Below are positions 10,333-21,155 of a DNA stretch of 64,000 nucleotides, one piece after another. The translations under genes and the position numbers were made by a program. How positions within the stretch are numbered: position 1 is the stretch's first letter; each line of letters starts with the position of its first letter. Source of the stretch: Brachypterus glaber (Eukaryota > Arthropoda > Insecta > Coleoptera > Kateretidae); contig OY294044.1 in assembly GCA_958510825.1 (NCBI GenBank), forward strand, positions 73,358,095-73,422,094, given 5' to 3'. A model generated the notes under the pieces. It did no database searches. It was not told where the DNA came from and saw nothing but the letters and a program-made list of their open reading frames with translations.

Positions 10333-11095
10333 TACAACTGGAAATCTTCCGGCTACTGGTCATATAAAATTTATATTTGCATTTGTACTTCTACTTGCCG
10401 AAGTATGTAAAGGGGGGTTTTTCGATATTTTGAAAAAAGATATATGAAAAAAAACATAAATATAAATACAAGTATGTTACAACAAACAAATAATAGAAAT
10501 AAATAAATACTGTACAAAAATATAAATATTAATTAACACGATAATAAAAAACATCTAGATTACAAATTAAAATGTCTTTTACTCTTTTTTTAAAGTATTA
10601 ATTTTAATATTTTTAATATTTAGCGGCAGAGCGTTCTATAAAGACAAACAATTATAATGCGGGGACTTTTCAAACTTTGCAGTTGTGTGACTAGGTACGA
10701 TAATATCATTTTTACTACGAGTAACTATGAAATCTTGAATTAATAAAAAAAATTACTCGGTCTTCAAGAAAATATCAGTTTTTTTAGCTCTTAATCACAA
10801 TTCTTTTTGCTGGACTCTTGAATTTTTTTTTAAAGAAACCAAAGCAGACTTTATCGGAAACTCCAAATGTAACAAATTTTTCGATAAGTTTGACAAAAAA
10901 TACGCATAAAAAACAGCATCATAAACTCTCACTATAAGTTAAAAAGGACAAACTTGCATTTAGTTTGTACGCCAACCTTGGACTTACTGCACATAGAAAG
11001 TCCAGGAGATTTTAATTTTTGTGAAACTCATTTACCACTCTCACTCCATCTAATATTTTACCAAAAACCTTTAACTATTATCAAGAACTTATGGA
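10333..11095. other. Intergenic AT-rich sequence
   Basis: No gene, hairpin or TIR pair recognised. Confidence 0.5.
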
Positions 11096-11170
11096 ATAAA
11101 ACTTGAAGTGTTTAGCTCAAACCGTTCTCGAGTTATCGTGGTCACAAATTTCCCAGACAGACAGACGGGT
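11096..11170 (+). repeat. Copy of the GTTCTCGAGTTAT/CAGACAGACGG motif
   Basis: CAAACCGTTCTCGAGTTATC, then GTGGTCACAAATTTCCCAGA and CAGACAGACGGG. Same family as 5480-5575. Confidence 0.5.
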
Positions 11171-11433
11171 GAAACGAAATAGAAAATTGGCTTATTTTGG
11201 ATTGGTCGAACCAATTTTAATCACCCTGTGAGTACGATTAAAAGGGAACAAAGTCCAAACCTGGATAAGAAAGAAAAATCTAAAAGAATTTTAGGAATTT
11301 GCAAAGGAAGTAAAATCAAAGTCGGGAGAAACCGAAAAGTACAATACAATGTAAATATTAAAATAAGAATAATGGAAAAGTTGAAGTTAAATTACCATTT
11401 TACTTTATAAATACTGCATGGTTATTCTTTGTA

Positions 11434-12818
11434 TAATAGGGTGCACCGAAAAAAAAAAGTTGCCAATGGACTATGCCGTAAATGTAGGGAATCAAATTTG
11501 AAATAGACTGGTAAATTTTTTTTTCGATTAAAAATTTCTAGATCCCTCCTTAGTGTATAAAGTTGTCACCTTATGACTTACTTTTTTTACTATTCTGTAG
11601 CTACGTTTACAGTTCGGCGTTTGCCGCCGTCAGCACATCCCCACTATTCTGTAGCTCAGTTTTATCTTCAACGCCGCGGCGGTTTTTTTTTGTCCGGCGT
11701 TTATATAGGTTATGTTTGTTCTAATTACTGGCAGAAGTTCTCGCAGAACATACTTTTAATAATGAATACACAGCTAATAACAACTTATTATTGGATGTGG
11801 AGAAAAAGACAGAGCCTTAGGAAAAAACATATCTTGATCTGAAAATATAATAAATATATAAAAGTACTTTTGATAAATAAATGTGTAAAATGCCAGGTAA
11901 TTACTGTAAATTGTATTGTTCTAGGGTAATTTATAAACTTACTTGTATTCAATTCTTCAATTTCTGCAGCATCAAGGTGAATTTGATAAACGTTGCCCGA
12001 AATAGGGCTTTTCAGATTCGCTACTCATTATTAAAATAAAAAACCAAAAACATATCAGAAAACCTAACCTCACAAAACATCGCGTCGAAAAGCAGTGTAG
12101 TTCAAATATTTTAACTTCAGCGGCAAGTGTTGTTGGCAGAAAAGTGGGGTTGAAAAGACAGGGGAATACAACCAATCAGATGGCTAAACGCGCTCACGCC
12201 GGCTACAAACGCCAAACTGTAAACGTAGCTTGTAAGTTTAAAAAACATAAAATTATAAAATTGACAGTTATGTTATTTCAACTTTAAGAAGCTAACTAAA
12301 AAATCGCCGATGATAAAAATAAAACAACTAAAATAGTAGTAGTACTTAGTAGTAAAAAATTACATATAACATATAACAAGCAACATAAACTAAGGAAAAC
12401 ACAAATAAATAAACGGATCTGGAAAGTGATAAAAAGATCTTAATTTTAATGAAATAACAAATATCTTCAATCAGAAATATCTTCACGGCTTGTTCATAGT
12501 TTCAATAATGTATATTGTTCCATTATAAATGTATAATGTATACTATACACGTACTTGGTATGTTTTTTTTTATTAAATGTATTAATTATTTTTAGAAATG
12601 ACATAATTGTCAATTTTATAATTTTTGGTTAGGTTAAACCTAAAGTCATAAGGTGACAACTTTATACACTATTGTCTAAAAAATCTAGGAAACTTCGGGG
12701 CCGTTAAGGGTCTAAGGGTTTTTTATTGAAAAAAAAATTACCAGTAGATTTCAAATTTAATTCCCTACACTTACCACGTAGTCGATTAAAAACTTTTTTT
12801 TTTCGGTGGACACTATTG
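11434..12818. mobile_element. 1.39-kb TIR element with a nested element
   Basis: TIRs of about 150 nt. The left end is TAATAGGGTGCACCGAAAAA, and the right end reads CACCGA-type on the opposite strand (TTTTTCGGTGGACACTATTG). Both carry TAGTGTATAAAGTTGTCACC inside. TA lies on both sides (11432-11433, 12819-12820). The interior is occupied by a second TIR pair at 11599-12230. No transposase is recognisable. Confidence 0.75.
11599..12230. mobile_element. Nested 632-bp TIR element (AGCTACGTTTACAGTT)
   Basis: Left AGCTACGTTTACAGTTCGGC and right GCCAAACTGTAAACGTAGCT are inverted repeats of about 25 nt, followed inside by GTTTG/CAAAC. GC-rich GCCGCCG / CGCCGG tracts lie near both ends. ACTATTCTGTAGCT is duplicated at 11589 and 11643. 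It sits wholly within the 11434-12818 element, so it inserted later. Confidence 0.65.
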
Positions 12819-13230
12819 TATAATAACTATTTTTTTTATTTTTGATTTTTTAGTTTAAAAATGAATGAAAATGAATGAAAAAAATTTGAATTTCTATTTA
12901 GTTTTAGAACTCTTAATTATAAAAGTAAAAATTAAATGTAATCACCATTTTAAAATTCACAAATAAAAATTTACAAATTTACAGATACAGTGGATATTGG
13001 ACAGTGGACAGATAAATTGCATGTACGTATTTTGTACATATTAATTTTGGTAAGTAGGCACATCATTTAAATTTCAAAAAATGTCAGTGTCATTCACTAA
13101 TTCTTTTTTGCAAAAAACGACGTTTAAATTTTTGACAGCAAGCAATTTTTCTGGCGTCCACTGTAGGAGTATGGAATTAAAGAAAACTTAGAATAGTATA
13201 TTCATACATCCATATTTTTAAATCTATATA
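12819..13230. other. Intergenic AT-rich sequence
   Basis: Nothing recognised between the two TIR elements. Confidence 0.5.
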
Positions 13231-13509
13231 CAGCCTGTTCCAGAACTCGCTTACCGAAATTTGAGGGTATATTAAAAACCCTCTGGAAAATATGAAAAAA
13301 AATTAAAAAAAAATCCATCTTCGTTCAATTCAAAAATAAGAACGCTTTATGTGGACCAATACTGTTGCTGATTATAAATTACCATTAAAGGTTGAATTTG
13401 TAGCTATGGAAGCAAATTTAATTATTGCAGGTACATATTCTGTAGGTTGACATGGTGATTAATGTGACATAAATATTTATTAATGTCATAAAAAAATATC
13501 AAAACTTTC

Positions 13510-14627
13510 ATGATGTTTACTTCAGAAGAGTATTGCGAAATGCTAATTTTATATGGCGAGTGTGGCCGGAGTGCTTCAGCTACATCTGTAGAATATTCTA
13601 TTCGTTTTCCCAATAGAGAACATCCTAGCAGAAATGTTATTTTAAGATTGGTGCAAAGGGCAAGAAATTCTGGAAATTTAACTCCAAACAAAAAAGAGAT
13701 TGGAGGCGCTCCGCGAACTGCAAGAACTGTTGATAATGAAGGCTTTTGAAGAAGAACCTGAAACAAGCCTTAGTATCGTGGCTAGAAATCTTGATATGTC
13801 TAAGACCTCTGTTCAACGAATTCTAAAAGATGAAAAAATGCATCCCTTTCATTACACTCGAGTACAATGCTTGACACCGGAGGACTATCCTTTACGAGTC
13901 GAATTTTGCACATGGCTGTTGCAGAAACATCAAGAAAATGAAAACTTTGCAAAAAGCATTCTTTTTACGGATGAGTCTGGGTTTCAAAGAGATGGTTTTT
14001 TTAATTCAAGGAATTCTCATGTTTGGGAACAGGAAAATCACCATGCCTTCAGGCAAAGAAATCCCCAACGAAGGTTTTCCTTGAATATTTGGGCCGGAAT
14101 ATTGGGAGATGCTATAGTAAGTTATTTTGAGAAATAAACCACCATAAAATGCTTAAAATATTTGTTTTTAGGTTGGACCCCATGAGTTTCCTGGCACATT
14201 GAATGGCGAAACCTACACTAACTTCTTAAGGGATGAAGTGGAAAATCTTATTGATGACATCCCACTTCAAAGGTTGGCAAATGTGGATAACATCTGGTTT
14301 CAACATGATGGCTGTCCAGTGCATTTCTCAGAAACGGCAAGAAGCCAACTCGACATCAGTTTTCCAAACAGTTGGATAGGCCGTGGGGGTCCCAGAAGGT
14401 GGCCTCCTAGATCCCCTGATCTCACTCCAATGGACTTCTTTTTATGGGGCCATGTAAAAAATTTAGTGTATAGAAATATGCCAGACACTGTAGAAGAACT
14501 AGGAGACCGAATACATGAAGCGCTTGAGTCAGTAACTCCAAATATGATTATTAATGCCAGGAGAAGTCTGTTAAAAAGAGCTGCTTTATGTGTTCAAGTT
14601 GGTGGTCATTTTGAACATATTATTTAG
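13510..14627 (+). pseudogene. DD41D transposase gene, one intron, one frame break
   Basis: Would cut and paste the enclosing TIR element at TA sites in the nucleus. The ATG at 13510 opens a DUF4817-like helix-turn-helix domain (EEYCEMLILYGECGR, then FPNREHPSR). A second HTH (SLSIVARNLDMSKTSVQRIL) and the DDE core follow: D in FTDESGF, D in WFQHDGCP, D in LTPMDFFLWG, with 41 residues between the last two. Two features interrupt it. Near 13738 the frame shifts +1 between VDNE and AFEEEPE; comparison with the inverted copy suggests a 14-nt deletion here. At 14117-14171 a GTAAGT..TTTTTAG intron joins GDAI to VGPHEFPG in frame. Total coding length is about 354 residues, normal for the family. All three Asp are present, so the lesion may be recent. 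Third-exon start codons are not used; it is read through from exon 1. Confidence 0.85.
14117..14171 (+). other. 55-nt intron in the transposase gene
   Basis: Donor GTAAGT at 14117, acceptor TTTGTTTTTAG ending at 14171. The intron interrupts exactly between codons, contains in-frame stops, and its removal joins the 'ILGDAI' and 'VGPHEFPGTL' parts of the catalytic domain without a shift. Very short introns of this size are normal in insects. Confidence 0.8.
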
Positions 14628-14702
14628 CATGCTTCATACATTGAACGCGAATTTGCTAAAAATAATGCGTTTCTTCATCTTTTAGAGTTCATTAAACACA
14701 GG

Positions 14703-14912
14703 ACAGACATATCAAGATTTCTTGCCACGATACTAATGCTTGTTCCAGATTATTCTTCAAAAGTCTAAATGACAGCTTCTTTATTATCAACAGTTTTTGC
14801 ATTTCGTCTCCAACCACTTTTCTGTTTGCGTTTAAACTTCCAAAATTCCTTGCCCACTGCACCAATCTTAAAATTACATTCTAGCTAGAATGTTCTCTTT
14901 TCGGAACATCGA
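14703..14912 (-). pseudogene. Inverted partial copy of the transposase 5' coding region
   Basis: The reverse complement aligns with about 13600-13800 of the sense gene: shared blocks include TTTTAAGATTGGTGCA, GTTGATAAT, TTTTGAAGAA and TAGTATCGTGGC..GAAATCTTGATATGTCT. It carries scattered substitutions, an in-frame stop and indels relative to the sense copy. It lies after the transposase stop codon and about 30 nt before an AATAAA, so it would form part of the 3' UTR in antisense orientation. It retains 14 nt that the sense copy lacks at the frame break. Confidence 0.8.
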
Positions 14913-14942
14913 TAAAAATTTTTCCTATGTTCATTACTTTGA

Positions 14943-14948
14943 AATAAA
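14943..14948 (+). terminator. Candidate polyadenylation signal of the transposase
   Basis: AATAAA (in AAATAAATAAATAAAA) about 315 nt downstream of the transposase stop codon and directly after the inverted copy. Placement is plausible; low-complexity context limits confidence. Confidence 0.4.
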
Positions 14949-15446
14949 TAAATAAAATTCAGTTATTGTATTTTTATTTTATTAATTTGTATTAAGAATT
15001 TATAGCCAGTAAATCAATTAAAAGATCTGAGTTTCTAATAATAAAAAAACACTACATTCAGCGCGCTGAATGGAGTTGCCGCGGCAGTTTGTTGCCGCCG
15101 TCTAAGACGGGTATCATAAAACCACCGCCGGATGGAGTGACCCTATGAAAATAGAATATTTGATAGCCTCTGTCGGTTTTGTCAAAATATAATAACCTAA
15201 AAAGATTCTAAAGTTGAAAGTCTTAAACAATGCTCTTGTCAACCATTAAAATGCAACCATAGTTACTAATAAGTAGGGAAAAACTAATTTTTAGGTAATT
15301 TAACATCAGCAACAGGATTGGTCAGATTAAATAGCTTCCTTTTTAATTAGTATTGAAGATGGATTTCTTTTTAAATTTTTTTCATATTTTCCAGAGGGTT
15401 TTTAATATACCCTCAAATTTCGGTACGCGAGTTCTGGAACTGGCTG

Positions 15447-16010
15447 TATAATAACCAAAAGTTTTAGTAAAAAACAATGATTTACATATAATAATTTAAT
15501 TTTCATCTAATAGTTTAATATTTTATAGTAAACTGTGTATAATTTCGTTGATTTAGCTAAAAATAAAACCCGTACGTTACGTGTCATATACCGTCATCCA
15601 CTTAGGGAATGTGCTATATACCGTAAGAGTTTTTTGTGCGATTTGACTAACATTCTAAGACAGTAGTAGAAAAAGAGAGTCAGGCAACAAAGTACCAGAT
15701 TTGATTGTATTTGCATAAAAGATGTGTTTCTCTAAATTAAAGGATAATACCAAATAATAATATACCAAATGATGTTAAAAGTATAAAAAGAAACTAAAAA
15801 TGTACCTTCAAAATATTTAATTAATTTAAGTATTTATATATAATAGTTAAAAAATGTTTTTTGTTATCTTCTTTTTTTTTATAAAAATTTAAATATGTTA
15901 TTATAAGTTAGGCCTTGTCACCATTTTCATAACTGTATTTGAGGTCATGTATAAATAAATAAATAATAATAAAAAAAAGAGCTTTCCCATTTTTCACATC
16001 CGCCCGTAAA
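15447..16010. other. Intergenic AT-rich sequence
   Basis: No gene or defined repeat recognised. Confidence 0.5.
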
Positions 16011-16014
16011 ATGG

Positions 16015-16262
16015 ATTTTTTATTATCAGATTCAGTTTCAGCAACCATAAAAACCCTAATACACCAATTTTCACGAAAACTACCCTCTGCCCCTTTAGGG
16101 GTAAAGTTAGAATTTTTTTATAATCAGATTCACTTTCAACAACCTCAAAAACCCCAATATAATACTCTTCAGTGGGTGGATTTAGAAAAATTTTATTATC
16201 AGATTCACTTCCACAACCTCAAAAACCCCAATACATCAGTTTTCACGAAAACTACCCCCACT
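16015..16262 (+). repeat. Three diverged tandem units of about 75-95 bp
   Basis: Each unit has TTATTATCAGATTCASTTYC, AACCTCAAAAACCCCAATA and (units 1 and 3) TTTTCACGAAAACTACCC. Related in style to 5080-5335. Confidence 0.6.
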
Positions 16263-16399
16263 TTTATTTTTTTAATAATTTAGGAAAATTCACTATACCA
16301 TTTACTGTGAATAATATGTAATGGAACTACATTACTGCATTACATATCTTTAGGGCTTGTTTTTATAATAAATTTCCAAGTATTCTCGCTCATTAGGAA

Positions 16400-16620
16400 A
16401 ATGTAAACTTTAATTAGCCTTTGCCAAAATTGCAAAAAGGTTTTCCTCCATTATGCGATTTTTCCGGGAAAAACTAGTAATGACATGTTGTTATAAGCAA
16501 TTTCTTAGAAACTTAGTTTCAAGTTTGATTTTAATTCCTTAAACGGTATGGCCTGTTACGGACCTAAAGTATGTCTCTGGACAGACGGACGGACGGACGG
16601 ACGGACATAAAAACATCCCA
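16400..16620 (+). repeat. Interspersed repeat ending in an (ACGG)n tract
   Basis: GCCTTTGCCAAAATTGCAAAAA, a TTTTTCCGGGAAAAACTAGTAATGAC block, then GGACAGACGGACGGACGGAC at about 16578. A related block without the tetranucleotide tract lies near 42430-42600 (CGCCTTCGCCAAAATTGCAA). Confidence 0.5.
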
Positions 16621-17405
16621 TAAAACGAATAAATAAATTTAAATCTAGTAAGTTTATTTTTGCCACAATACTTTCATTTCTCCGATGTCGCTCAAGCGTA
16701 AAAATCAATAAGCTTTTTTTAATTGTCTAATTTTCTCAGAAAATGTTTTTTTTTTAATTAAAAAACTATTACAGTTGCATATCTATTTTGTAACATCTAT
16801 GTTCTGTGTTTTCACAATAGGCAAATATATCCTAAACCCTAGTTTTGATTAATTACTTACGAGTTTAGTAAAATAGCATTAACTTTATCTCCAAAACGAC
16901 CGAATTCCGAATACAATTGAACTTTGAAAGTTTCCGTTCTGTTGCTTATAACTTCGATAGCCCAGAAGGAATATGATTAGATTCGTATATTTTAACATGC
17001 TTATAAAAAAGATTGTTTATTATGACCTATATTAAAACAATATTTAAGTATTTTCCTCTATCTTAACACACGCAGCTAGTAAAGTAGTTTTTGACTATTT
17101 TTATAGTTTAAGTTGACAGTAAAATTAAAATAATATATAACTGCTTTATTGCATAATGAACGTGAACATAAATAAAAAATATAGATTTTTACGTTATAGG
17201 TAGGACTTTTTGTAATTAAAAAACTGATTTCTCTAATCTGCCACCTAAGATCACTTTGAGCTGAAAACTTCTAATTCGAAACATGTGTTACTTATATAAA
17301 ATTCTCTGTTGAGAACGGAGAACCACGTTTTTTACTGTACTGTAACTTTTAAACTTAAAAAATAAAAATAAAATAATTTTACATAATAGTTATTTATGGT
17401 AGTAG
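16621..17405. other. Intergenic AT-rich sequence
   Basis: No gene or structured repeat recognised. Confidence 0.5.
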
Positions 17406-17478
17406 TGGGTAAAGTAAGATATTGCCCATTAGAAAACTAACCTGGGAGGCGTCAGCCAAACAATATCGGTTTACCCAT
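17406..17478. repeat. Small hairpin
   Basis: TGGGTAAA..ATATTG pairs with CAATAT..TTTACCCA around a GC-richer head (CTGGGAGGCGTCAG). Confidence 0.45.
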
Positions 17479-17766
17479 GAGTGCCATACAAGGTTTTATC
17501 CAATAAATAGCTTAGGAATTCATATTTTTATTAAAAATTTTAATGACATTTACAAGAAAATAATTTGACAAGTGACAGTTGAGTGGGAAAAATAAATAAT
17601 TATCCACTCAATAAAGTAAAAGCCACTCGGAGGTTATTATTGAGTTTATCTATTTAAAATAAAGCTGGTAATTGTCTTATTATCTGTATGTATTGGATAA
17701 AAATATTTATTCTTTCCAACTACTGTCCTGGAATTCGAAGTAAATAGCAATTTTTAAACTAATTAA

Positions 17767-17835
17767 CTAACTAACATCCATACTTTTATACTCTAATCCC
17801 TAATATCCCTACTGCATGACATCCCTACTTTATTT
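17767..17835 (-). mobile_element. Degenerate fragment of the GGCAGAC minisatellite-TIR element
   Basis: ACTAACATCCATACTTTTAT, then CTAATCCCTAATATCCCTAC and GACATCCCTACTT match the TIR minisatellite of the copies at 29177-29727 and 33702-34239. Confidence 0.5.
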
Positions 17836-18028
17836 AAAAATCGCTCCGTAATTGAAAGGTTTACTGAAAAAAACGATGTCATAGGGGCAACCATCTCAAT
17901 AGTTAAATATTATTATTATATTATAATAAGGAGCACGTCCTTTTCTGGTTACTGCAATCAGAAATCTAATAACGGCAACAACACTTAGATTTTTAGTATC
18001 TGGTAAGAACAACAGTTTGTCTTGTCGT

Positions 18029-18559
18029 AGAGGACCGGTGCACCACACCGCGGTGTGGTCTAGTAGTTAAGGCGTCTGAATAGACATTACAAGCTGGGCA
18101 ATACCATGAGCTCGATTTCCAGAGATTCATTTATTAATAAGTACACTAATAAAAACTGTGTAACCTGCAAACGCAGCTCGCTACGGCAGCGGAGGGCCAA
18201 AGCCATGAGGATGACTGACCGGATCCCCACGCTGCAGCGCGGTATGAGAATGTGTTAACCACCCCACAGTACACAATACTGAAGACATCACAAGTACTGA
18301 AGGCACCACAAGTACTGAATGCAGCGACTGAAGATCCCTAAGTGACATTCAAGTCACATGTCAAGGCAGCCAAATGAGAGAATCAAATGACTCGAGCTTA
18401 GACTAAAAATGCCGACGATCAAGGTTTGGATTTCTGGTTAAACCATTGGTCACTGAGTTTAACAACAAAAATCTTCATAGTAGAAAAAATATTATCACCG
18501 GGCCAAGGCAAAAAGGACCAGAGTCTAATTGCCAGACTTGACCTCCCTACCCGAACTAC
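18029..18559 (+). mobile_element. tRNA-derived SINE or SINE-like element
   Basis: At 18050 the head reads GGTGTGGTCTAGTAGTTAAGG (a good A box), and about 60 nt later GAGCTCGATTTCCAGAG (weak B box), followed by a GC-rich body with an internal repeat of ACAAGTACTGAAGGCA / ACAAGTACTGAATGCA. A 12-bp direct repeat, TTGTCTTGTCGT, flanks it at 18017-18028 and 18560-18571 and could be the target duplication, though it is partly self-repetitive. There is no clear A-rich tail, so the 3' boundary is tentative. Confidence 0.55.
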
Positions 18560-18842
18560 TTGTCTTGTCGTCCTTAAAAAGTTTCTGGTTGCATCAACAA
18601 AAGAATTTGTTCATATTTAATTATTGATCTGGTTGTCCCAACTAGATGTTTTTTTTCAGTGTAGGTTTATTGAGTATAAAGGACGTTATAAGCATTGAAA
18701 GGAACTTCTATGCTAAAACAGGTCGGCACTTAGGAAAACAAATATTTATTAATTAAAACGGAATATATAATTATGCATAATGTGCCCATGGGCACAGATT
18801 ATGTTTTTATCATTGTTATTTAGGTATACCTATAGCTATAGA

Positions 18843-19205
18843 TAAGTATTGTTATACTAGACGCCATAGATAATTATTGTTATACTAGATGCCATAGATA
18901 TAGTAAAATGTTTACATTTGAAACAGATTAATGTAAGGTAAGGGGATAATTTAATTTTATTAAATACAGTACGTAGAGGACGTACTAGATGTAGTAGACG
19001 TTCTGACTGGACGAGTATCCAAACCAAACATCCAAATGAACGAGTATCCAAACCAAACATCCAAATGGACAAGAATGGCCAATAAACAATGCCAGAAAAA
19101 AATGTGCGCTGCTAAAAAAAAAATCCAAACTAACCATACAAACGGACGATTATGGTCAATAAACCTTGATAAGCTGCAGAAAAAAATGTGCGCTGCTAAA
19201 AAAAT
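18843..19205. repeat. Cluster of short tandem duplications
   Basis: TTGTTATACTAGACGCCATA is repeated at 18850 and 18876. GAGTATCCAAACCAAACATCC is repeated at about 19012 and 19040. AGAAAAAAATGTGCGCTGCT is repeated at about 19096 and 19180. No convincing coding sequence despite a short open frame. Confidence 0.55.
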
Positions 19206-20093
19206 TCTCTTATATTTGTGGCACCTACTATATTTTATTAAATTATTTGGTTGTGAGCAAAAAATTTTATTTGAGTCAAAAAAATATTTAATTCATGTAG
19301 ACAAATATTTTAATTTCAAAATGATTTATTAATGGGAACAAAATAGTTTATTTGACAGATATAAAAATTTGTCACAACCAAATAATTCAATTCGCCATAT
19401 CCAACCAAATATTTTTTTCACGTAAATAAACTCTTTTATCAGTGTAGAAACACTTGTTTTTAACACTTTTTTAAAAATCAAAAATTAAGTTTATCCACTG
19501 GTGACTAAAACATGTTTTGATCTCTTTTTTGCATAGAAGAGCACTATTTTAAATACAAAAAGTTAAAAAAATTATATATCAAAAGATTAGTTTTTTCACT
19601 AATGACTAAAAAATGTTTTTCTCACTCTTTTGCATGTTAAGAAAACTTAATCTTTTTGTCATAATTTTTCGCTAAATTATATATTTTAACATTAATATGT
19701 TTTAGACGGGGGGTTAGAGGGCTGTTAGAGGGCAAAAATGTGACGCTTACGATAACAACAAAGTTCTCGGATGGGATCATTGTTGTTATGTAACGCAAAA
19801 GTGTCCCAGATTTATGTGAAGGAAGAGTGTCCCAAAATTATGTAACGATCTACGCCGAGAACTTAAAATTTATGTGGTGCTTACTATATTAAGAAGTATA
19901 CAAGTAAAGAAACCCGTGTCTTGTAATTGGAGGCTTAAAACATATTAATGTTGTCACGGTTTTGCTTTACTTGTAGAACGTATTTTTTAGTAATAAAACG
20001 ATTGTTTATGTGTGTATCTTATTGTAATAAATAATTTATTAATTATTAACAGAACAAAAGAAATAATTATATCGTACAGAGGATTACATTTTT
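19206..20093. other. Intergenic AT-rich sequence
   Basis: Nothing recognised. Two tracts related to 'CACT(A/G)GTGACTAAAACATGTTTT' at 19495 and 19597 are weak direct repeats. Confidence 0.45.
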
Positions 20094-20320
20094 ATGAAGC
20101 TGAAGTTTGCAACGATATTTTGCATCAAAAATTCAAATAGTATATTAAAGCACTTATTTCATAACACGTTTTTAGCGCACTAGTACTTTAGAAAACTCGC
20201 CGCAAGCGGCTTGTTTTCTAAACTTGTACTCGGGCGTTGAAAACGTATGTTATAAAACTAGTACTTTAGTATAATATTTGAATTTTCGTTGCAAAAAATC
20301 GTTACAAACTTCAGCTTCAT
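20094..20320. repeat. 227-bp hairpin element with CpG-rich head
   Basis: The outer arms pair ATGAAGCTGAAGTTTGCAAC with GTTACAAACTTCAGCTTCAT. The next arms hold AGTATATTAAAGCAC / AGTACTTTAGTATAAT, and the head is GAAAACTCGCCGCAAGCGGC followed by TTGTTTTC. The inner part recurs at 48540-48666. Confidence 0.7.
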
Positions 20321-20388
20321 ACATTTTTCAAAATTGGTAAAAAGGACCGAGTGCGAGCACTTGCGCAATTTCTTAATGTTTTCATACC

Positions 20389-20898
20389 GTGAAATCAATT
20401 TTCTTCACCTATAGCAATAATATTTTTTTCTCTCCCAGTAGGAGTAAATTTTATAAACAATTGATTTCTGTCACTTTAGATGTTTCAGTTCTTTGTGCAA
20501 TTTTTACTAATTAAACCCAAGAAAATAGCTTTACATAACTTTCTATTTATAAAATATAATTAATTATAATTATTACCAATTAATACAATTAATAATTAGC
20601 TAATATAAAAAAAACTTAATTTTTTAACCTCAGTTCAAAGTATTTATTTGAGCAAATTTCATTGATCAAGGCTACTTGATTTTTATGAAAATTTCAAGAA
20701 ATACCATTTCTGTTATTAATTTATTTTATTATTTGAATAAAAATAGTTAAATAGTGCTAGTAGTGAAAAAACTAATATATAAACCACGGTAGAGAAAACT
20801 AATATAGCCTCGCACTCTTAAATACCTCGCTGCTACGCAGCTCTGGATTTAATACGCTCGGCTATAAAAAATGACTTCTCTACCTTGGTATATTATTA
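20389..20898 (+). repeat. About 510-bp interspersed repeat, copy 1
   Basis: Shares TTCTTCACCTATAGCAATAA, CTAGTAGGAG-type (CCAGTAGGAGTAAATTTTAT), ACAATTGATTTCTGTCAC, GTTCTTTGTGCAATTTTTAC and a 3' hairpin with 27868-28368. The hairpin (20773-20898) has arms CCACGGTAGAGAA / TTCTCTACCTTGG and the head CCTCGCTGCTACGCAGCTC. No open frame. Confidence 0.75.
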
Positions 20899-21155
20899 CT
20901 ATTATCCACTTAATGCACTAGTTAAGAAAATAACGATTTATCATTATACTTGTCACAATTTATAACAAATACGAAAATAAAATGACAAGAATGACAGATA
21001 AAAAAATTTTCTCATGGGCAGAATCACCACCACCAAATTTCCCTATTAACCTTCAGTTAGTCTGGTGAGTAATTGACTACAATGAAACTTGTCAACTAAA
21101 TCATAGACAACTTGGCTTGCGCAAAGTTTAAACTTTAATTTAAAAACTCACTGGG

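Larger units (their letters stand above)
13231..15446 (+). mobile_element. Tc1/mariner-superfamily element, DD41D type (2216 bp)
   Basis: Flanked by TA (13229-13230, 15447-15448). TIRs are about 90 nt: left CAGCCTGTTCCAGAACTCGC (13231-13321), right GCGAGTTCTGGAACTGGCTG (15356-15446), both continuing through CCGAAATTTGAGGGTATATT. It contains one plus-strand transposase gene with an intron, an inverted partial copy of that gene and an AATAAA at 14943. The 41-residue spacing between the last two catalytic Asp matches the DD41D (rosa-type) group as I recall it. The 733-bp MITE at 30097-30829 has nearly the same TIR. Confidence 0.85.

Noticed and set aside
18426..18620. 64-codon open frame
   Set aside because: Begins inside the SINE body and crosses its putative end; no family resemblance.
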